Shown here: positions 16,567 to 25,773 of the stretch, in pieces
Position numbering within the stretch: position 1 is the stretch's first letter
Layout: each line of letters opens with the position of its first letter
Assembly: GCA_008123405.1 (NCBI GenBank)
Contig: VSSA01000001.1
Span: forward strand, 1 to 64,000
DNA from: Nocardioides sp. BGMRC 2183
Lineage (GTDB): Bacteria > Actinomycetota > Actinomycetes > Propionibacteriales > Nocardioidaceae
Length of the DNA: 64,000 nucleotides
Direction: 5' to 3'
Program-made: the position numbers and the translations under genes
The notes under the pieces: model-generated
Seen by the model: the letters and a program-made list of their open reading frames with translations, nothing else
Database searches by the model: none
What the model was told of the DNA's origin: nothing

Positions 16567-17406
16567 CTACATCTCCTCGTGCGACTCCGGGTCCCCGCCG
16601 AAGAGCCGTCCGTCGGGTCGGCCGAGCGTGGTGATCGCGTCGACCTCGGTGGGGGTGAGCTCGAAGCCGAAGACGTCGAGATTCTCCCGCTGCCGCTCGG
16701 GCGTCGCGGACTTCGGGATCGGCAGCGACCCGATCTGCACCTGCCAGCGCAGGATCACCTGGCCCGGCGTCACACCGTGGGCCTGCGCCGCCTCGGCGAC
16801 CGGCGCCTCGGTGAAGGGTGCCTGGCGCTTGCCCAGCGGACTCCAGGACTCGGTCCGGATGCCGCGGGCCTCATTGACCGCACGCATCTCCACCTGCGGG
16901 AAGTAGGGGTGCAGCTCGATCTGGTTGACCGCCGGCGTCACGCCGGTCTCGGCGATGATCAGGTCCAGGTTCTCCGCGGTGAAGTTCGAGACGCCGATCG
17001 AGCGGACCAGGCCCTGTTGCCGTAGGTCGACCAGGGCGCGCCAGGCCTCGCCGTACCGCCCGACGCTCGGGTTGGGCCAGTGGATCAGGTGCAGGTCGAG
17101 GTGGTCGACGCCGAGCCGGTGCAGCGACTCCTTGGTGGAGGCGATCGCGTCGTCGTACCCGTGATGTCGGCCGGGAAGCTTGGAGGCGAGCCAGACCTCG
17201 TCGCGGGGGATGCCGGAGGCGCGCAGCGCCTGGCCGACCTCCTCCTCGTTCTCGTAGTTCACCGCGGTGTCCAGCAGCCGGTAACCGGTGCGCAGGGCAC
17301 TGGTGATCGCCTCCACCCCGTCGGCGCCGGACATCGGGTAGGTGCCGAAACCGATCGCAGGGAGGGTGGCGTTGTCGTTGAGGGTGATCGTCGGGATCTC
17401 ACTCAT
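16567..17406 (-). CDS. aldo/keto reductase
   Basis: A 279-residue NADPH-dependent aldo/keto reductase (2,5-diketo-gluconate reductase-like), an (alpha/beta)8 barrel reducing aldehydes or ketones. The catalytic tetrad can be followed in [15 protein letters not shown] (Asp, Tyr), LASKLPG (Lys) and LHLIHWPNP (His). The cofactor-binding segment [19 protein letters not shown] is near residues 230-250. The ATG at 17406 has GGTGGAG upstream, and the longer frame to 17496 adds a basic non-homologous leader. It is convergent with jetC and divergent from the YnfA gene. Substrate not predictable. Confidence 0.92.
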   Translation of the reverse strand: MSEIPTITLNDNATLPAIGFGTYPMSGADGVEAITSALRTGYRLLDTAVNYENEEEVGQALRASGIPRDEVWLASKLPGRHHGYDDAIASTKESLHRLGVDHLDLHLIHWPNPSVGRYGEAWRALVDLRQQGLVRSIGVSNFTAENLDLIIAETGVTPAVNQIELHPYFPQVEMRAVNEARGIRTESWSPLGKRQAPFTEAPVAEAAQAHGVTPGQVILRWQVQIGSLPIPKSATPERQRENLDVFGFELTPTEVDAITTLGRPDGRLFGGDPESHEEM

Positions 17407-17453
17407 GTCTCCACCGTAGGACCTGGCGCGAGGGGTGGGCGAGAATCGCGCGC

Positions 17454-17795
17454 ATGACGCTCGCGAAGTCCGTCCTGCTGTTCGCCGTCGCCGCACTCGC
17501 CGAGATCGGAGGCGCGTGGCTGGTCTGGCAGGGGGTCAGGGAGCACCGCGGCGCCCTGTGGGTCGGCGCGGGCGTGATCGCGCTGGGCCTCTACGGATTC
17601 GTCGCCACCCTGCAGCCCGACGCGAACTTCGGCCGCATCCTGGCCGCGTATGGCGGCATCTTCGTCGCCGGATCGCTGTTGTGGGGTGTGCTCGTCGACG
17701 GCTTCCGACCGGACCGGTACGACGTCGTGGGCGCGACCATCTGCCTGGTCGGCGTCGCCGTGATCATGTATGCGCCGGGTCGGGTCTCGGCCTAG
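17454..17795 (+). CDS. YnfA family (UPF0060) membrane protein
   Basis: A 113-residue, four-helix membrane protein of the YnfA/UPF0060 family, part of the drug/metabolite transporter superfamily. Typical features are the [10 protein letters not shown] motif at the end of helix 1, [21 protein letters not shown] in the middle and [13 protein letters not shown] before helix 4. YnfA has been linked to efflux of toxic compounds in enterobacteria, but the substrate here is unknown. It is divergent from the aldo/keto reductase and ends 5 bp before the convergent glutaminase gene. Confidence 0.9.
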   Translation: MTLAKSVLLFAVAALAEIGGAWLVWQGVREHRGALWVGAGVIALGLYGFVATLQPDANFGRILAAYGGIFVAGSLLWGVLVDGFRPDRYDVVGATICLVGVAVIMYAPGRVSA

Positions 17796-17800
17796 GTTCC

Positions 17801-19006
17801 CTAGGAGTCTGGATCGAGGTAGTCGGGCCGGTCGAGCTCCACCGCGATCCCGTCCAGGCCCAGCCGTCGGATCCCCTCCAGGAGCATGCGCCGTCCGACG
17901 TCGTCGACGCTGGCGATCCGGCTGAGGTCGAGGGTCACCTCCCGGACGTCCGGCGGGATCTCGGCCATCGTCCGCAACACCGCCTCGGCCCCGGAGAACC
18001 GGATCGCTCCCTGCAGCTCCAGCCGCTGCCGCTCGCCGTCGCGGAGGTGGCGACGGATCACGTGCGCTCCGGTGGCCGGAGTGCCCATCAGGTGCAGACC
18101 CATGTCGTTGGAGAGGCGCTCGCAGACGCGCACCCCGCGGACACTGTTGCCGAACTCGTCGAGCCGCGGTGAGAAGGTGCCGATCCCGACCTGGCCGGGC
18201 AGCGCTCCGATCAGCCCGCCGGCGACGCCGCTCTTGGCCGGGATGCCGACGTGGGAGAACCAGTCGCCGGCCGCGTCGTACATCCCGCAGGTGGCCATCA
18301 CGCTGAGCACCTGCCGGGCCACCCACGGCGGTACGACGGCTACGCCGGTCAACGGGTTGGTGCCACCGTGGGCCAGCGTCGCAGCCATCACCGCGAGGTC
18401 GCGTACGTCGACGCGCACGGCGCATTGGCGGGTGTAGCCGCGGACCACCTCCTCCGGATCGGCGGTGGTCACGCCGTAGCTGCGGACCAGGTAGCCGAGG
18501 GCGAGGTTGCGGTCGGCGGTCTCCAACTCGGAGGTGAAGACCCGGTCGTCGACGTCGAGGGCGCGGCCGGCGAAGGCCGAGAGGCCGTCGAGCACCTGCT
18601 GGTCGCGCTCCTCGCGTCCGATTCGCGGATCACCGACGAGGGAGTGCGTCACCAGCGCGCCCACGTTGATCATCGGATTGCGGGGACGGCCGGTGGCGGG
18701 CTCCAGCGAGATCTCGTTGAAGGCGTCGCCGCTCGGCTCGACTCCGACCGAGGCCAGCACCGCGTCCAACCCGTGGTCGCGCAGCGCCAGCGCATAGGCG
18801 AACGGCTTGGAGATCGACTGGATGCTGAAGCGGTGCCCCGCATCGCCGGCGGCATGGATCTGACCGTCCATCGTGGCCAACGCGACCGCCAGGAGGTCCG
18901 GGTCGGCGGTCGCGAGCTCGGGGATGTAGTCCGCGACCATCCCCTCTCGGCTGTCGCCGCAGGTGTCGAGCACCTCGAGCAGATAATCGGGAACCGGTGT
19001 CTCCAT
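17801..19006 (-). CDS. glsA: glutaminase A with C-terminal STAS domain
   Basis: A 401-residue protein. Residues 1-305 form a serine-dependent beta-lactamase-like glutaminase, hydrolysing L-glutamine to glutamate and ammonia. The SxxK catalytic motif is Ser64-Ile-Ser-Lys67 in IQSISKPFA, followed by NPMINVGAL and the KSGVAGG motif. Residues about 325-398 (IRFSGAEAVLRTM, VTLDLSRIASVDDVGRRML) form a STAS domain like those of anti-sigma-factor antagonists and sulphate transporters. Bacterial glutaminases are usually about 310 residues, so this is the longer, fused form known from actinobacteria and some other groups. The STAS part may regulate activity or assembly, which is unproven. Confidence 0.92.
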   Translation of the reverse strand: METPVPDYLLEVLDTCGDSREGMVADYIPELATADPDLLAVALATMDGQIHAAGDAGHRFSIQSISKPFAYALALRDHGLDAVLASVGVEPSGDAFNEISLEPATGRPRNPMINVGALVTHSLVGDPRIGREERDQQVLDGLSAFAGRALDVDDRVFTSELETADRNLALGYLVRSYGVTTADPEEVVRGYTRQCAVRVDVRDLAVMAATLAHGGTNPLTGVAVVPPWVARQVLSVMATCGMYDAAGDWFSHVGIPAKSGVAGGLIGALPGQVGIGTFSPRLDEFGNSVRGVRVCERLSNDMGLHLMGTPATGAHVIRRHLRDGERQRLELQGAIRFSGAEAVLRTMAEIPPDVREVTLDLSRIASVDDVGRRMLLEGIRRLGLDGIAVELDRPDYLDPDS

Positions 19007-19076
19007 GGTGAGGACCCTGCCACGTCCGCGCCACTAGGCTGGGAGTCCGGACCCGCCGCGGACACAGGAGGACGAC

Positions 19077-19409
19077 GTGGACGGACGATCACTGGGCACC
19101 CTCGCCGACGAGCAACTCGCACTGGCACGGGAGGCGAGCAGCGGACGAGCAGCGCAGACCGTGTACGGCGGCCGCGAGCACGACCTGCGGCAGACGCTGA
19201 TCGCCCTCGCGGCGGGCCGTCGACTCGGCGAGCACGAGTCGCCAGGGGAGGCGACGCTGCAGGTGCTGGTGGGTCGGGTGCGCCTGCACGCGGGCGCGGA
19301 CACCTGGGAGGGCGGTCCGGGCGACCACGTCACGATCCCTCCGGCCCGTCACGACCTGGAGGCCGTGGAGGACGCGGCGGTCCTGCTCACGGTGGCGGCC
19401 CGGGCCTGA
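19077..19409 (+). CDS. small cupin-like protein
   Basis: A 110-residue protein with one cupin-type beta-barrel: residues about 40-105 read G--LGEHESPGEATLQVLVG, a conserved turn, then PGDHVTIPPARHDLEAVEDAAVLLTV. The metal-binding His/Glu set is partly present (HES at about 52-54, HV/RH at 85-95). Function unknown, possibly a small-molecule sensor or detoxifying dioxygenase-type fold. The start is a GTG at 19077 with CAGGAGG upstream. It is divergent from the glutaminase and convergent with the sigma factor. Confidence 0.8.
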   Translation: MDGRSLGTLADEQLALAREASSGRAAQTVYGGREHDLRQTLIALAAGRRLGEHESPGEATLQVLVGRVRLHAGADTWEGGPGDHVTIPPARHDLEAVEDAAVLLTVAARA

Positions 19410-19438
19410 ACCCAGCCTGTGTGGTGCCAGGCTCAGGC

Positions 19439-20266
19439 TCAGGCGGCCCGCGGAGTCGGGACGATGCCCTCGAGCTGGCCCCGCATCCGCGCCAGCGCTG
19501 CCGCGATCAGTCGCGACACCTGGGTCTGGGTGACCCCGATCCGGCGTCCGATCTCGGCCTGGGTGACGTCCTGGAACAGCCACAGCTCCACCATCGACCG
19601 TTCCTTGGCGCTCAGCGCACGCCACACCGGAGCCAACGCGGCCCGCGCCTCGACCTGATCGAAGCCGGGGTCCGTGGCGCCGATCCGGTCGCCGAGCGAG
19701 ACCGGCCGGTCGTCCTCGGAGCCGGCGACACCGGCGTCCAGTGAGGTGGGGTGGAAACACCCCTCGGCCGCGCGGGCTCGGCGTACCTGGGTCGGGGCGA
19801 GGTCGAGCTCGGTGGCGATCTCCTCCTCGTGCGGGGTGCGGCCCAAGCGTTGGGCCAGGTCCTCCTCCGCCGTCCGGATCCGTGGCTGGAGCTCCTGGAC
19901 CGAGCGGGGTGGGCGGACCATCCAGCCGCCGTCGCGGAACCAGCGTCGCAACTCACCGCGGATGGTGGGCACCGCGAAGGTGAGGAAGTCGTGGCCGGGC
20001 TGTGCGTCGTGGCGTCGAACCGCCTTGACCAAGCCCAGATAGGCGACCTGGCAGAGGTCCTCGCGGGCGATGCCGCGGTTCTCGAAGCGTCGTGCGATGT
20101 CGCGGGCGACCGGCATGTTGATCCGGATCACCTGTTCTTCCAGGTCCGTCGTCTCCACATCGTCGTCGCGGGCGGCGGACAGTTGCCGAAGCAGGCGTTC
20201 GGTCAGGGCGCGTCGCTCTGACCGGTCGAGTGGTTCGGCGGGATCAAGGCCCCGTGAAAGAGTCAC
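19439..20266 (-). CDS. SigB/SigF/SigG family RNA polymerase sigma factor
   Basis: A 275-residue group 3 sigma factor of the SigB/SigF type. Region 2 (about residues 60-130) includes ARRFENRGIAREDLCQVAYLGLVKAV and FLTFAVPTIRGELRRWFRD; region 3 has AEEDLAQRLGRTPHEEEIA; region 4.2 is the C-terminal TQAEIGRRIGVTQTQVSRLI helix-turn-helix. In actinobacteria these direct general stress or morphology regulons. The GTG at 20266 is preceded by a near-perfect GGGAGGTGATC, so it is preferred over the longer frame. No anti-sigma kinase gene is adjacent; the nearest STAS domain is in the glutaminase fusion downstream. Confidence 0.9.
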   Translation of the reverse strand: MTLSRGLDPAEPLDRSERRALTERLLRQLSAARDDDVETTDLEEQVIRINMPVARDIARRFENRGIAREDLCQVAYLGLVKAVRRHDAQPGHDFLTFAVPTIRGELRRWFRDGGWMVRPPRSVQELQPRIRTAEEDLAQRLGRTPHEEEIATELDLAPTQVRRARAAEGCFHPTSLDAGVAGSEDDRPVSLGDRIGATDPGFDQVEARAALAPVWRALSAKERSMVELWLFQDVTQAEIGRRIGVTQTQVSRLIAAALARMRGQLEGIVPTPRAA

Positions 20267-20379
20267 GGTGATCACCTCCCGAGCGGGGGTGGGTTGGGTT
20301 GTGCAACCGCTCCTTTCGAACATGCCATGTCGGCCCCGGGTGCACAACCGGCCTCGGGCGGCCGCCGGAGACGTGGAGC

Positions 20380-20868
20380 TCACTCCTCGTCGTCGTTGGC
20401 GTCGTCGACCAGCCGTGGCACGCCGTACCAGAGGGAGGCGAAGGCCAGCACCACGACAGCGCCGGCGATCAGGCCGGCGGTGGTGCCGATGACCACGTCG
20501 AAGACCAGGAGGACGACGCCGGCCGAGACCAGGCCGAAGCAGAGCAGGCCCGCGCGGGCGCAGAGGTGGCCTGCCGCGACCAGCCAGCCGCGCTGCCGCT
20601 GACGGAAGAGGACGCGATGGAAGGAGACCGGGGCAACGATCAGCAGGGTGGTCAGCACGGCGCCCGCCAGCACGCCGAGATAGATGTAGCGCTGGTGCTG
20701 TGCCAGGTCGTCGAACCTGTCGGAGAACGGGACGGTCAACAGGAAGCCGGTGAGGATCTGCACTCCGGTCTGCATCACCCGAAGCTCTTGGAGCAGCTCG
20801 TTCCAGTTGCGGGTGAGCTGCTCGGGAGGGCGAGGCCGACCGGAGGATCGCAGGCTCTTCCAGATCAC
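20380..20868 (-). CDS. DUF6328 family membrane protein
   Basis: About 162 residues from GTG 20868, which has a GAGGGGG ribosome-binding sequence. The protein has a charged N-terminus (RNWNELLQELRVMQTGVQIL) followed by four transmembrane helices and an acidic C-terminal end (DDANDDEE). The 'NELLQELRV-QTG-QIL-GFLL' signature is that of DUF6328, a small actinobacterial membrane family of unknown function. It lies 113 bp upstream of the sigma-factor gene on the same strand. The longer frame to 21123 is non-homologous. Confidence 0.78.
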   Translation of the reverse strand: MIWKSLRSSGRPRPPEQLTRNWNELLQELRVMQTGVQILTGFLLTVPFSDRFDDLAQHQRYIYLGVLAGAVLTTLLIVAPVSFHRVLFRQRQRGWLVAAGHLCARAGLLCFGLVSAGVVLLVFDVVIGTTAGLIAGAVVVLAFASLWYGVPRLVDDANDDEE

Positions 20869-21089
20869 GGCAGTGCCCCCTCTCGTCTCGGCCCGCGTCG
20901 GGCTGTGTCCGTTCCTCCGCTGTACCCCGAATGCAGTGCCGCATAAGTCAGGCGACCGGGGAGGGCGGGAACGGGTGAAGTGCGACCAGTTTGGCGCAAT
21001 GGCGGACGCGTCGTGTCCCGATCGCACTATCGTTGGGGTGATGTCCGGTGTCTCCCTCCCCTTCTTTCGCGGCGTGTCGACGGCCCGCG

Positions 21090-22433
21090 ATGCATGAGTT
21101 CGTCGCTCCGGACCGCGAGGCACTCGACAGCATCACCGCGTGGATCGTCGAGCGGCTCTCCCACGCTCCCGAGGTGACCCCACAGGGACTGGCTCACGGA
21201 CGTGACCCGCTGCCCGCACTCGGGCCGACCGGGATCGGCACCGAGGCGGCCTGGGTCCAGCTCCGCGACGCCGTCCTGCCGACGTCCTTCCCGACCGACC
21301 ACCCGCGCTACCTGGCCTTCGTCGGCGGCGCGCCGACACCGGTGGCGGTGATGGCCGATGCGGCGCTCTCGGCGGCCTCGGTCTACGGCGGCAGCGAGTT
21401 GGAGGCGGGCGCTGTGGTCGCGGCCGAGCGTGCCGCGATCGCCTGGTTGAGCCGGGTCCTGGGCTATCCCGATGAGGCACACGGGGCGTTCGTGAGCGGT
21501 GGATCGCTGGCGAATCTGAGTGCGTTGGTCGCTGCCCGGCACGGTCGACGCGATCCGTCCGGGCGTCCGCCCAGCGTCATCGTGGCGGGCGCGTCGGCGC
21601 ACTCCTCGGTGTGGTCGGCCGCAGCGATCATGGGGTGCACTGTCGGCGTCGCCGGGGAAGCCGATGCCGCCCTGCGCGCGGACCAGCTCGACCGGTTGCT
21701 GGACACCCTGGACCCTGCCGACGTGGTGGCTGTCGTGGCCAGCGCAGGAGCGACGAACACGGGCACCGTGGATGCATTGGACGAGATCGCCAGCAGCTGC
21801 GCCGAGCGCGGCCTCTGGCTGCACGTCGACGCCGCTTACGGCGGGGCGGCCATGTTGGCGCCCGCCAGTCGCGACGTCTTCGCCGGCATCGAGCGGGCGG
21901 ACTCGATCACCGTCGACCCGCACAAGTGGCTGTTCACGCCCTACGACTGCGCCGCGGTGCTCTACCGGGAGCCGGCTCGGGCGCGAGCGGCCCACCGCCA
22001 GGAGGCGCACTACCTGGATGTGGTCAACGGGGAGGAGGCCGACAACCCGGCGGACTACGCCGTGCACCTGACGCGCCGGGCACGCGGCCTGCCGCTGTGG
22101 GCGTCTCTGCTCGCCAACGGCACCGATGCGTACGTCGACGCCGTCGAGCGCTGCCTGACGTTGGCGGCGTACGCGGCGAAGCAGGTCGAGGCGAGCCCGG
22201 TGCTCGAGCTCGCCCACGACCCGCAGCTCTCCGTGGTGCTGTTCCGCCGGGTCGGGTGGGAGGCGAGCGACTACGCGCGCTGGTCGCACCACGTCCGGGT
22301 GAGCGGCCTCGGGCTGGTCACTCCGACGATCCTGGCGGGGGAGACCGTGCTCCGTTTCTGCTTCGTCAACCCGCGGACCACGGAGTCCGACATCGAGATG
22401 CTGGTCGAGACCTTGAAGGTGGACCCGCCCTGA
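21090..22433 (+). CDS. PLP-dependent decarboxylase (group II amino-acid decarboxylase family)
   Basis: A 447-residue pyridoxal-phosphate enzyme related to glutamate, tyrosine/DOPA and aromatic L-amino-acid decarboxylases. The cofactor-binding elements are in order: G-FVSGGSLANLSAL (phosphate binding), AHSSVWSAA (stacking His), LHVDAAYGGA (Asp to pyridine N) and SITVDPHKWLF with the Schiff-base Lys279. The likely product is an amine plus CO2, but the substrate is not clear from sequence. The start at ATG 21090 has a weak upstream site, and an earlier ATG at 21048 would add a basic leader. It stands alone, 115 bp before the GGDEF-EAL gene. Confidence 0.88.
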   Translation: MHEFVAPDREALDSITAWIVERLSHAPEVTPQGLAHGRDPLPALGPTGIGTEAAWVQLRDAVLPTSFPTDHPRYLAFVGGAPTPVAVMADAALSAASVYGGSELEAGAVVAAERAAIAWLSRVLGYPDEAHGAFVSGGSLANLSALVAARHGRRDPSGRPPSVIVAGASAHSSVWSAAAIMGCTVGVAGEADAALRADQLDRLLDTLDPADVVAVVASAGATNTGTVDALDEIASSCAERGLWLHVDAAYGGAAMLAPASRDVFAGIERADSITVDPHKWLFTPYDCAAVLYREPARARAAHRQEAHYLDVVNGEEADNPADYAVHLTRRARGLPLWASLLANGTDAYVDAVERCLTLAAYAAKQVEASPVLELAHDPQLSVVLFRRVGWEASDYARWSHHVRVSGLGLVTPTILAGETVLRFCFVNPRTTESDIEMLVETLKVDPP

Positions 22434-22548
22434 CCCAGGGTGGGACGACACGCGAGCCGGCGCCCCACGGGCTCGTGCTCGCGATCGGGGGGGATAGAGC
22501 AGAGCAGCACAGCGCAGAGCGGCACAGAGCAGTGGATCGAGGGAGTCA

Positions 22549-24987
22549 ATGCAACGCAGTGGCACGGGATCGGGCCCGGCCCCGGCCGTCGGTGCCGATC
22601 GCGGCGCGCCCGTGACCCATGCCGAGGGCCGCACCGCCGCCGCCCTGCGGGTGGCCGCCCGGCTCTCCTGGGTGGTGCTGATCGGCGGTCTGGCGATCAA
22701 CCAGGTCGCCGAGACCGCGTCGTACCAGACCGGTCAGGCCATCCTGCTCTCCTCACTGGCGGTCTTCTTTCCCCTGCTCCTGCTGCGGCTCGCGTTGGCC
22801 GCGCGGCTCTACCCGGGGCGTCGTCTTCCGCTCCTGCTGCTGCTGGTCACCGTCGCTGTGTGGTCGATGGGATCGATGGCGGTCAACGCGGCGAGCTTGG
22901 AGGAGCAGACCCACTTCCCGGCGCCGGGCGAGTGGCTCTTCGTGGCCGCCTACCTCGGACTCGTCGGCTATCTGGTCACCGACGTGGATCGGCGCCAGGT
23001 GCACGGTGCCCGGGGTTGGCTCGACGTCACGGTGATCTGCGGCGCCACCTCCTGCCTCGCGTCGCTGCTGCTGGTGACACCGATCCGATTGGCCTCGCAC
23101 GAGGACGGTCTGGCGTTGCTGCTGGCGCTGATGTATCCACTGGCCGCCCTCGGGCTGGCCACCGTGGTGCTCGGGCAGCATCTGCTCCAGGCACGCACCG
23201 ACCGACGCAAGTCGCTGATGCTCGCCTGCGCCTTCGTGCTGCTGGCCTGTGCCGAGTCCGGGTTCGCCCTGCAGGTCTCGACCCCGACCTACGACTTCGG
23301 CAACACCAGCATCGCGCTGTGGGGTGCGGCATGGGCGCTGCTCGTGGCTGCCGCCTGCCGCCCCGAACAGCGGGTGATCCGGGCGATCCCGAAGACCGCC
23401 GGCACCCGGCTGCTGGTCTCGGCCGGAGCGGTGGCGCTTGCGGTGCTGACCATCCGTCCCGACGACACGCTCGCCTTCTACGTGGTGCCCCCGGCGGTGC
23501 TGACCATGGCCGCGGTGGGCACCCGGATGGTGATGGCGCTGCGCGACGCCAACAACGCGGCCGAGGCGCTGACGCTGTCGATGACCGACGACCTGACCAA
23601 GCTGCCCAACCGGCGGGCGGTACGTGCGCGGCTGGTGCGGTGCCTGGAGGAGCGTCAGCCGCTGGCGCTGATGCTGCTGGACCTCGACGGGTTCAAGGAG
23701 ATCAATGACTCCCTCGGCCACCACGCCGGCGACGTGGTGCTCACCTTCGTCTCGGTGCGGATGCAGGAGTCGGTGGGCAGCGACGTGATGGTGGCTCGGC
23801 TGGGCGGCGACGAGTTCGCCCTGCTGCTGGAGACCGTCGACGAGATCGAGCTGATGGAGACCGCCTGGCGGGTGCTGGAGCAGTTGGCGGACCCGGTGGT
23901 CGTGGACGGCATCGAGATCAGTCCGTCCGGCTCGATCGGCATCACCGTGGTCAGCGACGGCGACACCGACAGCGGCGAGGTGCTGCGCCGTGCGGACGTG
24001 GCGATGTACCAGGCGAAGAGCTCACGGTCCGGGGCCGCCCTCTACGACGCGCATCTCGACGAGTTCTCCCGCTCGCGTCTGGAGCTGGCCGAGGACCTGC
24101 GCAAGGGCATCGCCGACCAGCAGATCGAGGTCTGGTATCAGCCGCAGGTCGACGCCACCACGCGCGAGGTGCGCGCGGTCGAGGCGTTGGTGCGGTGGCG
24201 CCATCCGAACCAGGGACTGCTCAGCCCGGTCGCGTTCCTGCCCGCTGCCCGGCGGGTGGGCTTGATGGGGCTGCTCTCGGACAACATCGCCTGGCAGGCG
24301 GTGCGTGACCTGCGGGAGTGGCTGGACGCCGGCCTGGACCTGCGGGTGGCGATCAACTGCGCCCCGCCCGAGCTGCTCAGCCAGACCTTCCTGCCGCGCC
24401 TGTACAGCTCGCTGGCGGAGTGGGACGTGCCGGCGGACCGGATCCTGGTCGAGGTCACCGAGGACTCCTTCCTGGCCGATCCGCAGCGCGCCCGCGACGT
24501 GCTGCTCGAGCTGCGCCGACTCGGCATCCAGGTCGCCATCGACGACTACGGCACCGGCTTCTCCTCGTTGACCTACCTGCGCGACCTTCCGGTCCAAGAG
24601 CTCAAGCTGGACCGGTCTCTGGTGCGCGACGTGACCACCGACGAGCGGAGTCGGATGATCGTGGCCTCGACCATCCAGCTCGCACACGCGCTGGACATGC
24701 GCACCGTGGCGGAGGGTGTCGAGGACGCCACCGACATGGCCCAGCTGGTGCGGATGGGGATCGACCGGCTGCAGGGTTATCACGTGGCGCGTCCGATGCC
24801 GGCCTCCGAGGTCGAGCCGTGGGTCAGCCGCTGGGTCGCTTCCGCCGGCGAACCGATGGAGGCAGGCGAGGACGATCGGCCCGCGGACGACGTACTGCCG
24901 GCGGATGAGGTGCGGCGGAGCCTGGTGCGGGGTGTCCGGTCGACGCCGTCCGCGGAGGGATTCGGTCGGGGGTCCGAGCAACCATGA
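22549..24987 (+). CDS. membrane-anchored GGDEF-EAL protein (c-di-GMP synthase/phosphodiesterase)
   Basis: An 812-residue protein with eight or nine transmembrane helices in residues 30-325, a GGDEF domain (about 340-505) and an EAL domain (about 515-765). The synthase signature is intact (GGDEF at residues 419-423), and so are phosphodiesterase elements: EAL at 545-547, an N-C pair in INCAPPELLS, DDYGTGFSSL and AEGVED. It could therefore make or degrade cyclic di-GMP, with activity set by the membrane sensor. It probably forms an operon with the acyltransferase-like gene that follows. One N-terminal ATG at 22549 fits the length of related proteins. Confidence 0.92.
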   Translation: MQRSGTGSGPAPAVGADRGAPVTHAEGRTAAALRVAARLSWVVLIGGLAINQVAETASYQTGQAILLSSLAVFFPLLLLRLALAARLYPGRRLPLLLLLVTVAVWSMGSMAVNAASLEEQTHFPAPGEWLFVAAYLGLVGYLVTDVDRRQVHGARGWLDVTVICGATSCLASLLLVTPIRLASHEDGLALLLALMYPLAALGLATVVLGQHLLQARTDRRKSLMLACAFVLLACAESGFALQVSTPTYDFGNTSIALWGAAWALLVAAACRPEQRVIRAIPKTAGTRLLVSAGAVALAVLTIRPDDTLAFYVVPPAVLTMAAVGTRMVMALRDANNAAEALTLSMTDDLTKLPNRRAVRARLVRCLEERQPLALMLLDLDGFKEINDSLGHHAGDVVLTFVSVRMQESVGSDVMVARLGGDEFALLLETVDEIELMETAWRVLEQLADPVVVDGIEISPSGSIGITVVSDGDTDSGEVLRRADVAMYQAKSSRSGAALYDAHLDEFSRSRLELAEDLRKGIADQQIEVWYQPQVDATTREVRAVEALVRWRHPNQGLLSPVAFLPAARRVGLMGLLSDNIAWQAVRDLREWLDAGLDLRVAINCAPPELLSQTFLPRLYSSLAEWDVPADRILVEVTEDSFLADPQRARDVLLELRRLGIQVAIDDYGTGFSSLTYLRDLPVQELKLDRSLVRDVTTDERSRMIVASTIQLAHALDMRTVAEGVEDATDMAQLVRMGIDRLQGYHVARPMPASEVEPWVSRWVASAGEPMEAGEDDRPADDVLPADEVRRSLVRGVRSTPSAEGFGRGSEQP

Positions 24988-25025
24988 GTCCGACCGCCAC
25001 CGCTCGACCTGTGAGAAGGAGATCT

Positions 25026-25721
25026 GTGAACACCACCCCGCTGCGCCTGGTCCTCGACCCGGTCGACTCCGATCTGGAGGCTGCCCTGGCGTGCGAGGCC
25101 GAGGTCTTCCTCGCCACCTACGGCAACACCGCCGAGGAGTTCGAGCGCGAATACGGCCCGTACGCCGACGACACGGGGTTCATGACGGTCCTCGACGAGA
25201 GTGGGCTGGCGCTCGCCACCACCCGCTTCATCGCGCCTGGCCCGCGCGGTCTGAAGAGCCTCAACGACATCGCGCGCGAGCCGTGGGGCAACGACGGTGT
25301 GCGCTCGGCCCGCGCAGTCGGCCTCGACCCCGCGCGCACCTGGGACATCGCCACCATCGCGGTACGCCGTGTCCAGGGCCGCAACCCGCTCTGCTCCGCA
25401 GCGCTCTACCACGGCATCGTCACTGCCGCCCAGGCCAACGGCATCGAGTCCGTGGTGATGATCATGGACGCCCGCGCCCGCCGCTTGCTCTCTGCGTCCG
25501 GGCTTCATCCGAGCCTGCTGCCCGGCACCGGTGAGGGGGAGTACCTCGGCTCCGCGCGCAGCACGCCGCTGTGGGCGAACCTGGATCGCCTCTTCGACCA
25601 GCAGCGACGCACCGACCCGGATGCCTACCGGTTGATCTACCAGGGAATCGGTCTGGACGGCATCACGCTGCCCAGCGACTGGCACTGGTCCCCGCCGCGG
25701 GTGCGGCCGCCCACCCGGTAG
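25026..25721 (+). CDS. GNAT/autoinducer-synthase-like acyltransferase of unknown function
   Basis: About 231 residues. The N-terminus (CEAEVFLATYGNTAEEFEREYGPY) and the following strand pattern resemble the GNAT-fold family that includes acyl-homoserine-lactone synthase-like proteins. The central block with 'WDIATIAVRR--QG-NPL-SAALYHGIV--A' would bind the acyl-CoA. No activity can be assigned. The GTG at 25026 is preferred because AAGGAGAT stands just upstream. The in-frame ATG at 24984, which overlaps the upstream stop, lacks such a site. Tight linkage to the GGDEF-EAL gene suggests a shared signalling or surface-lifestyle role (inference). Confidence 0.7.
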   Translation: MNTTPLRLVLDPVDSDLEAALACEAEVFLATYGNTAEEFEREYGPYADDTGFMTVLDESGLALATTRFIAPGPRGLKSLNDIAREPWGNDGVRSARAVGLDPARTWDIATIAVRRVQGRNPLCSAALYHGIVTAAQANGIESVVMIMDARARRLLSASGLHPSLLPGTGEGEYLGSARSTPLWANLDRLFDQQRRTDPDAYRLIYQGIGLDGITLPSDWHWSPPRVRPPTR

Positions 25722-25773
25722 CGGTCACTGTCGCCAGAGGGGTGTCATCGCGGCGCATGGGTACCGCAGAGCC

